DNA of 64,000 nucleotides from Sphingomonas carotinifaciens (lineage in GTDB: Bacteria > Pseudomonadota > Alphaproteobacteria > Sphingomonadales > Sphingomonadaceae), in NCBI RefSeq assembly GCF_009789535.1, contig NZ_WSUT01000005.1:310001-374000 (forward strand), given 5' to 3'. The translations under genes and the position numbers were made by a program. Of this stretch, positions 8,745 to 16,213 are shown one piece after another. Position 1 is the first letter of the stretch. Every line of letters starts with the position of its first letter. A model generated the notes under the pieces. It searched no databases. It was not told the DNA's origin and saw only the letters and a list, made by a program, of their open reading frames with translations.

Positions 8745-9680
8745 ATGCGCATCGCCCTCCCCACCCGTATCGACCCCGCCGCCTTCGCCACGCGTGACGC
8801 ATCCGCACCGATCGTCACGCTGGAGGGCCCGACCATGGGCACCCGCTGGCGCGTCCTCTACGCCGGTCGTGCCGACCCCGCCCCGATCGCCGCGGCGATC
8901 ACGCAGACGCTGGCGCGCATCGTTGCGGAAATGAGCCACTGGGACGCGGACTCGGTCCTGTCCCGCTTCAACCGCGCGCCCGCCGGCCACTGGATCGACC
9001 TGCCCCCCGACTTCGCCCATGTCATCGCCGCCGCCCTGCGCATCGCCGGGTCGAGCGACGGCGCCTTCGACCCCGCCATCGGCCACTTGGTCAACGCCCA
9101 TGGCCACGGCCCCACCCGGGCGTCCGGCTCCTGCAACGGCTGGCACCACCTCGCCTGGGACGCCGCCGCCCGCCGCCTCCGCCAGCCCGGCGGCCTCGCG
9201 CTCGACCTGTCCGGCATCGCCAAGGGCCACGCCGTCGACGCGCTCGCAAACGTCCTGCGCCGCTGCCAGATCGGCCATGCCCTTGTCGAAATCGGCGGCG
9301 AACTCCGCGGCACCGGCATCCGCCCCGATGGCGACCCCTGGTGGGTCGATCTCGAAAACCCGCCCGGCGCCCCCCTTGCCCCCTTGCGCATCGCACTCCA
9401 CGATCTGGCGGTCGCCACCTCGGGCACCTACATCCGTGGCGACCATAATCTCGACCCCCGCACCGGCCGCCCGGCCGCGCACGGCGTCGCCGCCGCCAGC
9501 GTGATCCACCCCAGCGCAATGGAGGCGGATGCGTTCGCCACCGCGCTGACCGTGCTGGGCCCGGACGCAGGCGCCGCCTTTGCCATCCGCCACGCGCTTG
9601 CCGCGCGGTTGGTGATGCGGCGGCGCGGGACATGGGACGAATGGCTGAGCCCCGCGTTGCTCGCGATGCTCGAACCGTAG
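8745..9680 (+). CDS. apbE: FAD:protein FMN transferase (ApbE)
   Basis: The 311-residue protein shows the ApbE signatures: TMGTRWRV near the N-terminus, [37 protein letters not shown], the [10 protein letters not shown] flavin-binding stretch and [18 protein letters not shown] late [13 protein letters not shown] block follows. It transfers FMN from FAD to a threonine in target proteins, and the DUF2271 product two genes upstream carries such a motif. No signal peptide or lipobox is visible at the chosen ATG, nor in the open frame just upstream. That is unusual, because most ApbE proteins work in the periplasm. The start is the only ATG near the motif block. Confidence 0.9.
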   Translation: MRIALPTRIDPAAFATRDASAPIVTLEGPTMGTRWRVLYAGRADPAPIAAAITQTLARIVAEMSHWDADSVLSRFNRAPAGHWIDLPPDFAHVIAAALRIAGSSDGAFDPAIGHLVNAHGHGPTRASGSCNGWHHLAWDAAARRLRQPGGLALDLSGIAKGHAVDALANVLRRCQIGHALVEIGGELRGTGIRPDGDPWWVDLENPPGAPLAPLRIALHDLAVATSGTYIRGDHNLDPRTGRPAAHGVAAASVIHPSAMEADAFATALTVLGPDAGAAFAIRHALAARLVMRRRGTWDEWLSPALLAMLEP

Positions 9681-9697
9681 GAACAGGAGACGTTCGC

Positions 9698-10147
9698 ATG
9701 ACCCGCTATGCCCGCACCGAAGAGGCGATCGCCCGGCTGACCCCCGAGGAATTCTACGTCACCCAGCAGAGCGGCACCGAACGCCCCGGCACCGGCGCGC
9801 TGCTGGGCAACAAGAAGCCCGGCATCTATGTCGATGTGGTGTCCGGCGAACCGCTCTTCGCCTCGTCGGACAAATATGAGTCCGGCTGCGGCTGGCCCAG
9901 CTTCACCAGGCCGATCGAGCCCGCCCATGTCACCGAACTGCACGACCGCAGCCACGGCATGGTCCGCACCGAGGTCCGCTCGGCGCATGGCGACAGCCAT
10001 CTCGGCCATGTCTTCCCCGACGGCCCGCGCGACCGGGGCGGCCTGCGCTACTGCATCAACTCCGCCGCGCTGCGCTTCGTGCCCCGCGAGGAGATGGAGG
10101 CGCAAGGGTATGGCGACTATCTGGATCAGGTCGAAGACCTGGACTGA
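9698..10147 (+). CDS. msrB: Peptide-methionine (R)-S-oxide reductase MsrB
   Basis: The ATG at 9698 follows an ACAGGAG ribosome binding site and gives 149 residues. The SelR/MsrB fold is marked by [11 protein letters not shown], the [11 protein letters not shown] histidine motif and the catalytic cysteine in [11 protein letters not shown]. The CxxC pairs that hold zinc in many MsrB proteins are missing (GEPLFAS instead of a Cys version), so this is the zinc-free type. It reduces R-methionine sulfoxide in proteins and complements the MsrA encoded at 52647. It directly follows apbE (17 bp) and may be part of that operon. Confidence 0.93.
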   Translation: MTRYARTEEAIARLTPEEFYVTQQSGTERPGTGALLGNKKPGIYVDVVSGEPLFASSDKYESGCGWPSFTRPIEPAHVTELHDRSHGMVRTEVRSAHGDSHLGHVFPDGPRDRGGLRYCINSAALRFVPREEMEAQGYGDYLDQVEDLD

Positions 10148-10174
10148 CCCGCCCTTGCCAATGGACAAGCTCCC

Positions 10175-10203
10175 CCCACCCGTGCAGGCTGTGCACGGGT
10201 GGG
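10175..10203. terminator. Perfect 12-bp hairpin after msrB, just before the next start codon
   Basis: CCCACCCGTGCA and TGCACGGGTGGG form a perfect stem with loop GGCTG. There is no T-run, so it is either a weak terminator of msrB or an mRNA structure. It ends 3 bp before a possible ATG (10207), so its GGGTGGG would be hidden in the stem, which supports the ATG at 10222 as the real start. Confidence 0.6.
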
Positions 10204-10221
10204 AAAATGGGAGACAAGTCC

Positions 10222-11325
10222 ATGATCGGAGAGGATTTTAATCGGCGCACCGCGCTCAATCTGATGGGCCTCGGCCTGGCGGGCGCGGCATCCGGCGCCC
10301 TGGCCCAGGCCCCCGGTCGCAAGCTCGGTTACGCCATTGTCGGCCTTGGCGGCTATGCCACGCGCCAGATCATGCCGCAGTTCAGGAATTGCCGGTCCTC
10401 GCGCCTCGTCGCCCTGGTCAGCGGTACGCCGGAAAAGCTCGCCCGCTACGGCGACGAATACGGCATCCCCAAGACGCACCGCTACAGCTACGCGAACTAC
10501 GATCGCATCCGCGACAATCCCGATATCGACATCGTCTATGTCGTCCTGCCCAACAACATGCATGCCGAATACTCGATCCGCGCCAGCCAGGCGGGCAAGC
10601 ACGTCATGTGCGAAAAGCCGATGGCGGTCAGCGCCGCCGAGTGTGAGGCAATGATCGCCGCCGCCAAACGCGCCAACCGCAAGCTGATGATCGGCTACCG
10701 CTCCCGGTTCGAGCCGCACAACGTTCTTGCGATCCAGCTGGCCAGGCAGGCGCATGTCGGGCGCACCCGCATCGTCACCGCCGAACACGGCTTCAACGCC
10801 CAGCCGAACCAATGGCGGCTGGACAAGGCGCTGGCGGGCGGCGGGTCGCTGATGGATATCGGCATCTACAGCCTGAACGCCGCGCGCTACCTCACCGGCG
10901 AGGAACCCGTATCGGTAACCGCGGTCGAATCCACCGACAAGAGCGATCCACGCTTCCGCACCGTGGAGGATCAGATCAACTTCATGCTGCGCTTCCCCTC
11001 CGGCGCGATCGCCGATTGCGTGTCCAGCTACAGCTCGAACCATAATCGCTACCGCGTCGTCGGCACCGATGGCTGGATCGACCTGGAACCCGCCACCTCC
11101 TACGAGGGGCAGCGCATGCGCATCCGCAAGGACGGCAAGGAAGCGGTGCGCGACGTGCCCCCCGGCCCGGTCAATCAATTCGTCGGTCAGCTCGATCACC
11201 TGTCCGAATGCGCGCTGACCGGCCGCCAGCCGATCGTCGCGGGCGAGGAAGGCCTGGCCGACCTCCGCCTGATCGAGGCGATCTACCGCTCCGCCCGCGA
11301 AGGCCGCCAGATCAAGCTGGCGTGA
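10222..11325 (+). CDS. Tat-exported Gfo/Idh/MocA family oxidoreductase
   Basis: The start at 10222 has GGGAG 8 bp upstream; an ATG at 10207 is also possible. The N-terminus FNRRTALNLMGLGLAGAASG is a twin-arginine-type signal, so the enzyme should be exported folded with its cofactor. The mature part has the dinucleotide motif YAIVGLGGYA, the conserved CEKPMAV lysine-proline motif and GSLMDIGIYSLNAARYLTG, as in glucose-fructose oxidoreductase and related sugar dehydrogenases. Total length is 367 residues. The substrate is probably a sugar or cyclitol. A link to the adjacent phytase, which releases inositol phosphates, is tempting but unproven. Confidence 0.88.
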   Translation: MIGEDFNRRTALNLMGLGLAGAASGALAQAPGRKLGYAIVGLGGYATRQIMPQFRNCRSSRLVALVSGTPEKLARYGDEYGIPKTHRYSYANYDRIRDNPDIDIVYVVLPNNMHAEYSIRASQAGKHVMCEKPMAVSAAECEAMIAAAKRANRKLMIGYRSRFEPHNVLAIQLARQAHVGRTRIVTAEHGFNAQPNQWRLDKALAGGGSLMDIGIYSLNAARYLTGEEPVSVTAVESTDKSDPRFRTVEDQINFMLRFPSGAIADCVSSYSSNHNRYRVVGTDGWIDLEPATSYEGQRMRIRKDGKEAVRDVPPGPVNQFVGQLDHLSECALTGRQPIVAGEEGLADLRLIEAIYRSAREGRQIKLA

Positions 11326-11336
11326 TGCCAGACGTC

Positions 11337-11360
11337 CTCTCTCCCCGAGGGGGGAGAGGG
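11337..11360. terminator. GC-rich hairpin after the oxidoreductase gene
   Basis: CTCTCCCC and GGGGAGAG pair across a GAGG loop 12 bp after the stop codon. No T-run follows on either strand, so termination strength is uncertain. The sequence resembles the CCCTCTCCCC-type palindromes near 18780 and 44040. Confidence 0.55.
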
Positions 11361-11370
11361 CTTCGAGCGC

Positions 11371-11410
11371 CCGTAACACCCCCGTCACGAATCCATCACC
11401 GACCCGTCAC
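11371..11410 (+). promoter_or_regulatory. Four-unit PHO box upstream of the TonB receptor/phytase operon
   Basis: Heptamers CCGTAAC, CCGTCAC, CCATCAC and CCGTCAC begin at 11371, 11382, 11393 and 11404, exactly 11 bp apart with 4 bp spacers. This is the direct-repeat geometry of PhoB binding sites (CTGTCAT units). A possible -10 hexamer TAACAT lies at 11430-11435, so the last unit covers the -35 region as in known Pho promoters. Phosphate-starvation control fits the phytase downstream. Confidence 0.75.
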
Positions 11411-11511
11411 CAAATTGGCGCGCCCCTGTAACATCGCTCCCCCAAAGCCCTCCTTCAGCGACCGGCGCCCCATGCGCCGGCACTCACGATCAAGCGCCCA
11501 GGGGGGACATC

Positions 11512-14298
11512 ATGAACGCCGCCACGCCCGGTATCCGCATGTTTGCGGGTGCCTCGCTTCTCGCCATCACCCTGGCCGCCGCACCGGCTCAGGCCGCGCC
11601 GGATGCAACGCCCGTCGCCGCCGCCGCGCCCGTCGCTGGCCCCACCATCTCGGGCCGTGTCTATGACGCCGCCGGCGTCGCCCTGCCCGGCGCGCGCATC
11701 GTCGTGGAGGGCACCGGGATCGAAGCGACGACCAGCCTGCAGGGGGAATTCACCGTCTCCGTGCCCGCCGAGGGCGACGTGACGCTGCTGATCGATTATC
11801 TCGGCCGCCCCCGCCAGACGCGCCTTATCACCCCCGCCGATCGCGGCGCCCGGGTCGAGATCACGCTGCCCGCCGCCGGCACCGCTGATAACGAGATCGT
11901 CGTCGTCGGCGCCTCGCTGCTCGACAACACCGCCCGCGCGCTCAACCAGCAGCGTCAGGCCGACAACACCGTCACCATCATCTCGGCGGACGCGATCGGC
12001 CGCTTCCCCGATCCCAACATCGCCGAGGCGCTGCAACGCGCCCCCGGCGTCGGCATCGAGCGCGATCAGGGCGAGGGCCGCTACATCAACGTCCGCGGCG
12101 CGCCCAGCGAATGGTCGGCCATCTCGGTGGACGGCGTGCAGATCGCCTCGGTCGATCCCAGCACCCGTGCGGTCGATCTCGACACCCTGCCCTCCGACAT
12201 CGTCGCCAATCTCGAAGTGTCCAAGTCGCTGCTCCCCGATCAGGAAGCGGACTCGATCGCCGGCGCGGTCAACATCACCACCCGTTCGCCCTTCGATCGC
12301 CGCGGCTTCGCGCTCACCGGCATGGCCGGCGCCAGCTACAACCAGTTCGGCAAGGGCAGCGACTACCGCGCCTCCGGATCGGTCAGCGACCGGTTCGGCG
12401 CGGACAAGCAGTTCGGCGTGCTCGTCTCGGGCAGCTATTCGCGCACCCATCGCCGCCCCGACAATGTCGAGAATGGCTGGGACTATGTCGGCGACCTGCT
12501 GCGCGTCACCGAGACGCTGTTCAAGGATTACGACACCAAGCGCGAGCGGATCGCCGGCACCGGCGCGTTCGAATGGCGCCCGTCCGACGCCACCCGCCTG
12601 TGGGTTCGCGGCTCCTATGCCCGGTTCAAGGATGACGAGTTTCGCGATCGCCTGGGCATCATCTGGACCGATGGCACGCTCCAGCCCGGCTCGACCGACA
12701 CCGCCGCCACCTTCACCAACACGCGCCTGACCAAGCAGGTACGCCACCGCGTGCAGGTGAACGAGATCTGGTCGGTCACCACCGGCGGCGAACAGCGGCT
12801 GGGCGACGGCACCTTCCGCTTCGACGCGGCCTATACCGAGTCCGCCCAAACCTATCCGCGCCGTGACGAGCTGCTGTTCCGCTCGTCGCTGCGTCCGCGG
12901 CTTTCCTATGATTTCGGCAACAATGCCGACCTGCCGAGCTATTCGCTGTTCACCTCGAACGAGCATCTGCAAACCGACCGCTACAGCTTCTACGAGAACA
13001 CCTACCGGTCGAACACGACGAAGAACGACCAGTTCAGCGCCTCGGCCCGCTTCGACCTGCCGGTACCGATGGGCGACGGCGTCGCGACGCTCAGCACCGG
13101 CGGCAAGTACCGCGAACGCAACATCAGTGCCGACGAGGAACGCTTCCGCGACCGCCGCGCCACGGCCGCCCCGACCGAGACGCTGACCGGCCTCCTGTCC
13201 GACGAGGAATCGCGCAACTTCGACTATGTGCTGGGCAACCGCATCGATACCGGCGCCGCCGACGCCTATTTCGACCGGACCAAGGCCGCCTCGCAGCGTC
13301 GCCTGCCCGACTCGATCGCGGCCGACTACCGCGCCAATGAAAAGATCATGGGCGTGTTCGGCATGGGCAAGTTCGAATTCGGCCCGACCACGCTGATCGC
13401 CGGCCTGCGCGTCGAGACCACCGATTTTCGCGCAACGACGCCGGCCAGCGCCGCGATCGGCAAGAACGGCTATACCGACTTCTTCCCGAACCTGACGCTG
13501 CGCCAGGCTTTTACCCCCAACGTCATCGGCCGCCTCGCGCTCACCCGCGCGATCAACCGCCCGAACTTCCCGGAGATCGCGCCCCGCCTCCTCAACGAGA
13601 CGGAGGGGAACACCGTGCGTGTCGAGGCCGGCAACCCGAACCTGCGCCCGGTCCTCGCCAACAATATCGATGCCGGCCTCGAATATTACATCCGCCCGCT
13701 CGGCATCATCGCGGTCAACGGCTTCTACAAGGACCTGACCGACTATCGCTACACCGTCACCCGCCGCGGCCCGTTCGGCGATGCCCCCAGCGCGTTCATC
13801 ACCACCCCGGAAAACGCGCCCGACGGCCATCTCTACGGCGTCGAGGTCAACTGGCAGCAGCAGCTCGCCTTCCTCCCCGGCGTCCTCGGCGGCTTCGGCA
13901 TCTTCGCCAACTACACCTATACCCAGGGCGAGGCGGAACTGGCGCAGGCCTATGCCGGGCGCCGCGTCTTCCGCTTGCCGGGCCAGTCCAAACACATGTG
14001 GAACGCCTCGCTCTTTTACGAGCGCGGCCCCGTCAACCTGCGCGTCGCCTACACCAAGCGTTCGGACTATCTGGACGAGATCAACGCCGACGCCCCCGAA
14101 CTCGACCTCTATTGGGAGGGTCGTGGCCAGCTCGACGCGACGGGCAGCATCCAGCTCAACGAGGCGCTGAACCTGTTCGTGGAGGGCAAGAACCTGACCA
14201 ACTCGCCCGGCGTGCGCTATTACGGCAATCGCCAGCGCGTCTATGAATATGAGAAGTTCGGTTACACGATCTTCGGCGGCGTGCGGGTGAAGCTGTGA
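11512..14298 (+). CDS. TonB-dependent outer-membrane receptor (phytase-associated)
   Basis: The 928-residue protein has a signal peptide (FAGASLLAITLAAAPAQAA) and a carboxypeptidase-regulatory-like beta domain (ISGRVYDAAGVALPGARI). A plug follows with ISADAIGRFPDPNIAEALQR and RYINVRGAPSEWSAISVDG, then a long beta-barrel ending in FGYTIFGGVRVKL with a terminal hydrophobic residue. The plug motifs place it among the sphingomonad receptors that use complex organic substrates. The stop overlaps the GTG start of a phytase gene, and a PHO box lies upstream. It therefore probably imports phytate, inositol phosphates or a breakdown product. A GGGGGG purine run precedes the ATG. The substrate is inferred from context. 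Confidence 0.92.
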   Translation: MNAATPGIRMFAGASLLAITLAAAPAQAAPDATPVAAAAPVAGPTISGRVYDAAGVALPGARIVVEGTGIEATTSLQGEFTVSVPAEGDVTLLIDYLGRPRQTRLITPADRGARVEITLPAAGTADNEIVVVGASLLDNTARALNQQRQADNTVTIISADAIGRFPDPNIAEALQRAPGVGIERDQGEGRYINVRGAPSEWSAISVDGVQIASVDPSTRAVDLDTLPSDIVANLEVSKSLLPDQEADSIAGAVNITTRSPFDRRGFALTGMAGASYNQFGKGSDYRASGSVSDRFGADKQFGVLVSGSYSRTHRRPDNVENGWDYVGDLLRVTETLFKDYDTKRERIAGTGAFEWRPSDATRLWVRGSYARFKDDEFRDRLGIIWTDGTLQPGSTDTAATFTNTRLTKQVRHRVQVNEIWSVTTGGEQRLGDGTFRFDAAYTESAQTYPRRDELLFRSSLRPRLSYDFGNNADLPSYSLFTSNEHLQTDRYSFYENTYRSNTTKNDQFSASARFDLPVPMGDGVATLSTGGKYRERNISADEERFRDRRATAAPTETLTGLLSDEESRNFDYVLGNRIDTGAADAYFDRTKAASQRRLPDSIAADYRANEKIMGVFGMGKFEFGPTTLIAGLRVETTDFRATTPASAAIGKNGYTDFFPNLTLRQAFTPNVIGRLALTRAINRPNFPEIAPRLLNETEGNTVRVEAGNPNLRPVLANNIDAGLEYYIRPLGIIAVNGFYKDLTDYRYTVTRRGPFGDAPSAFITTPENAPDGHLYGVEVNWQQQLAFLPGVLGGFGIFANYTYTQGEAELAQAYAGRRVFRLPGQSKHMWNASLFYERGPVNLRVAYTKRSDYLDEINADAPELDLYWEGRGQLDATGSIQLNEALNLFVEGKNLTNSPGVRYYGNRQRVYEYEKFGYTIFGGVRVKL

Positions 14299-15308
14299 GG
14301 GCGCTGCTGCTCGCCGGGCTGCTTGCCGGCTGCGCCACCGTGCCGCCGGCCAGCGATGTCGCTCCGAACGTTCCCGCCACCGCGGAAACCGATCCGGTCG
14401 ATACCGCCGCCGACGCCGCCGACGACCCCGCCATCTGGCGCAACGCCGCCGATCCGGCGAAAAGCCTGGTCATCGGCACCGACAAGAAGGCGGGTATCCA
14501 CGTCTACGACATGAAGGGCAAACGCCTGTCCTTCACCCCCGCCGCGCGCCTCAACAATGTCGATCTGCGCGACCTGGGGGGCCGCGTCGTCGTCGCCGCC
14601 AGCGACCGGGCGGACGTGGCGACCGCGCATGTGTCGCTGTTCCTGCTCGACACCGCCGCCGCCCGCCTGCAACCGCTGGGCCGCTATCCGGTGGGCGCCG
14701 GCGAAGCCTACGGCATGTGCCTGTGGACGCGGGCCAGCGACAAGGCGCTGTTCGGCTTCGTCGTCCTGAAGGATGGCCGCATCGACCAGGTCGCGATCGA
14801 CACCGCCGGCGCCACCCCCCAGGTAAAAACGGTGCGCAGCATGAAGGTCGCCACCCAGGCGGAGGGTTGCGTCGTCGACGACCGCACCGGCCTTCTCTAC
14901 GTCGCGGAGGAGGATGTCGGGCTGTGGCGCTTTGCCGCCGATCCGGCGGCCCCCGTCACCGGCACGCCCATCGCGCAGGTCGATGGCAGGACGCTGTTCG
15001 CCGATGCCGAGGGGCTGGCGCTGGCACCGCAGGGGCGCAACGGCGGCTATCTCGTCGCCTCCAGCCAGGGCGACAACGCCTATACGCTCTACCGCCTGCC
15101 GGGCGTCACCTATGCCGGCCGCTTCCGCATCGACGGCGGCGCCATAGACGGCACCAGCGAGACCGACGGCATCGAACTCGCGCTCGGCGACTTCGGACCC
15201 GACTATCCCCGCGGCCTGTTCGTGGCACAGGACGGCGACAACGCGCCAGACACACAGAACTTCAAATATGTCAGCTGGGAAAAGATACTGAAGGCATTGG
15301 GACTGTAG
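14295..15308 (+). CDS. Beta-propeller phytase, lipoprotein
   Basis: The GTG start overlaps the receptor stop (GTGA), so translation is coupled. The 337-residue product starts with a lipoprotein signal, LLAGLLAGCATVPP, with the lipid-bearing Cys13. It continues with the 3-phytase pattern DAADDPAIWRNAADPAKSLVIGTDKKAGIHVYD, read here in two parts (DAADDPAIW and GTDKKAGIHVYD). Later motifs include QAEGCVVDDRTGLLYVAEED, ADAEGLAL and SSQGDNAYTLYR, matching the calcium-binding six-bladed BPP fold. It cleaves phosphate from phytate at the cell surface or in the periplasm. Pairing of BPP phytases with TonB receptors is known in proteobacteria. Confidence 0.93.
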   Translation: MRALLLAGLLAGCATVPPASDVAPNVPATAETDPVDTAADAADDPAIWRNAADPAKSLVIGTDKKAGIHVYDMKGKRLSFTPAARLNNVDLRDLGGRVVVAASDRADVATAHVSLFLLDTAAARLQPLGRYPVGAGEAYGMCLWTRASDKALFGFVVLKDGRIDQVAIDTAGATPQVKTVRSMKVATQAEGCVVDDRTGLLYVAEEDVGLWRFAADPAAPVTGTPIAQVDGRTLFADAEGLALAPQGRNGGYLVASSQGDNAYTLYRLPGVTYAGRFRIDGGAIDGTSETDGIELALGDFGPDYPRGLFVAQDGDNAPDTQNFKYVSWEKILKALGL

Positions 15309-15339
15309 CCTCCCGCCCTCACCCGTCCGCGGCTTCGCC

Positions 15340-15430
15340 GCTCCCTCCAGCATCGGGTCGGTCATGCCCCCGGCATGACCTGAACAGTGCGGGGCACTGT
15401 TCACCCGATGCTCCCGCCGGGGGAGGGAAA
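15340..15430. repeat. Nested inverted repeat between phytase and cobA
   Basis: Outer arms TCCCTCC/GGAGGGA enclose AGCATCGGGT/ACCCGATGCT. Inside these are two further hairpins, GTCATGCC/GGCATGAC and GAACAGTG/CACTGTTC. The element lies between two convergent genes and could end transcription from both sides. It resembles other CCCTC-rich palindromes in the window. Confidence 0.75.
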
Positions 15431-15442
15431 GGGTGAGGGCGA

Positions 15443-16213
15443 CTATGCCACTTCATATTCCACGTGCGTCGCCACAGCCGTTCCCACCACCGCCTCCCCG
15501 ATCAACAACAGCGCTGGATCACGATCACTGATCGCCGCCGCCAGGAACGCCAGCGCATCCAGCCGCCCGCGGATGATCCGCTCGTCGGGCAGCGACACGT
15601 TCACCGCGATCATCACCGGCGTGTCCGCCGCCCGCCCCGCCGCGATCAGCGAGCGTGACACCTCGGCCGCCGCCGCACGCCCCATATACACCGCCAGCGT
15701 CCGGTCCGCCCCCGCCAGCCCCGCCCAGTCCAGGTCCAGCGCCTCGCCAGCCTTTGCATGCGCGGTCACAAAGGTCAGTTGCCGCGCCAGCCCGCGCAGG
15801 GTCAGCGAGGCGACGCCAGAGGCCGCCGCCGCGCTCGCCGCGGTGATGCCGGGGCACACTCTGACCGCGATCCCCGCCGCCCGGCACGCCGTGATCTCCT
15901 CGGTCGACCGTCCGAAGATCGACGGATCGCCGCCCTTCAGCCGCACCACCCGCTTGGCCCCCCGCGCCGCCGCCACGATCAGTTCGTCGATCGTGCCCTG
16001 ATCCTTCGAATGCCGCCCCGATCGCTTGCCGACGCTCACCCGCTCGACCCCGGGGGGCACCAGATCCAGCACAGCCGGCCCGACCAGCGCGTCGAAGAAG
16101 ACGATATCGGCGCGTGCGATCAGCCGCTCCGCTTTGCGGGTCAACAGGTCCGGATCGCCCGGACCGGCCCCGACCAGCCAGACGGTGCCGGGGGTGAAAT
16201 CGTCATGCGGCAT
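15443..16213 (-). CDS. cobA: Uroporphyrinogen-III C-methyltransferase (SUMT)
   Basis: The 256-residue protein shows all tetrapyrrole methylase motifs: VWLVGAGPGDPDLLTRKA at the N-terminus, RLKGGDPSIFGR, the CPGITAASAAAA block, and PVMIAVNVSLPDERIIRGRL near the end. It uses two SAM molecules to turn uroporphyrinogen III into precorrin-2, the precursor of siroheme. Siroheme is the cofactor of NirB, encoded in the same minus-strand operon. The start codon overlaps the 3' end of nasA by 11 bp, which shows translational coupling. The oxidase/chelatase half (CysG N-terminus) is not present here, so a separate enzyme must finish siroheme. Confidence 0.95.
   Translation of the reverse strand: MPHDDFTPGTVWLVGAGPGDPDLLTRKAERLIARADIVFFDALVGPAVLDLVPPGVERVSVGKRSGRHSKDQGTIDELIVAAARGAKRVVRLKGGDPSIFGRSTEEITACRAAGIAVRVCPGITAASAAAASGVASLTLRGLARQLTFVTAHAKAGEALDLDWAGLAGADRTLAVYMGRAAAAEVSRSLIAAGRAADTPVMIAVNVSLPDERIIRGRLDALAFLAAAISDRDPALLLIGEAVVGTAVATHVEYEVA

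Noticed and set aside
11455..13995. 846-codon open frame antisense to the TonB receptor
   Set aside because: It is Gly/Ala/Asp-rich without any domain, and the plus strand clearly encodes the receptor. Long antisense frames are a by-product of high GC at third positions.
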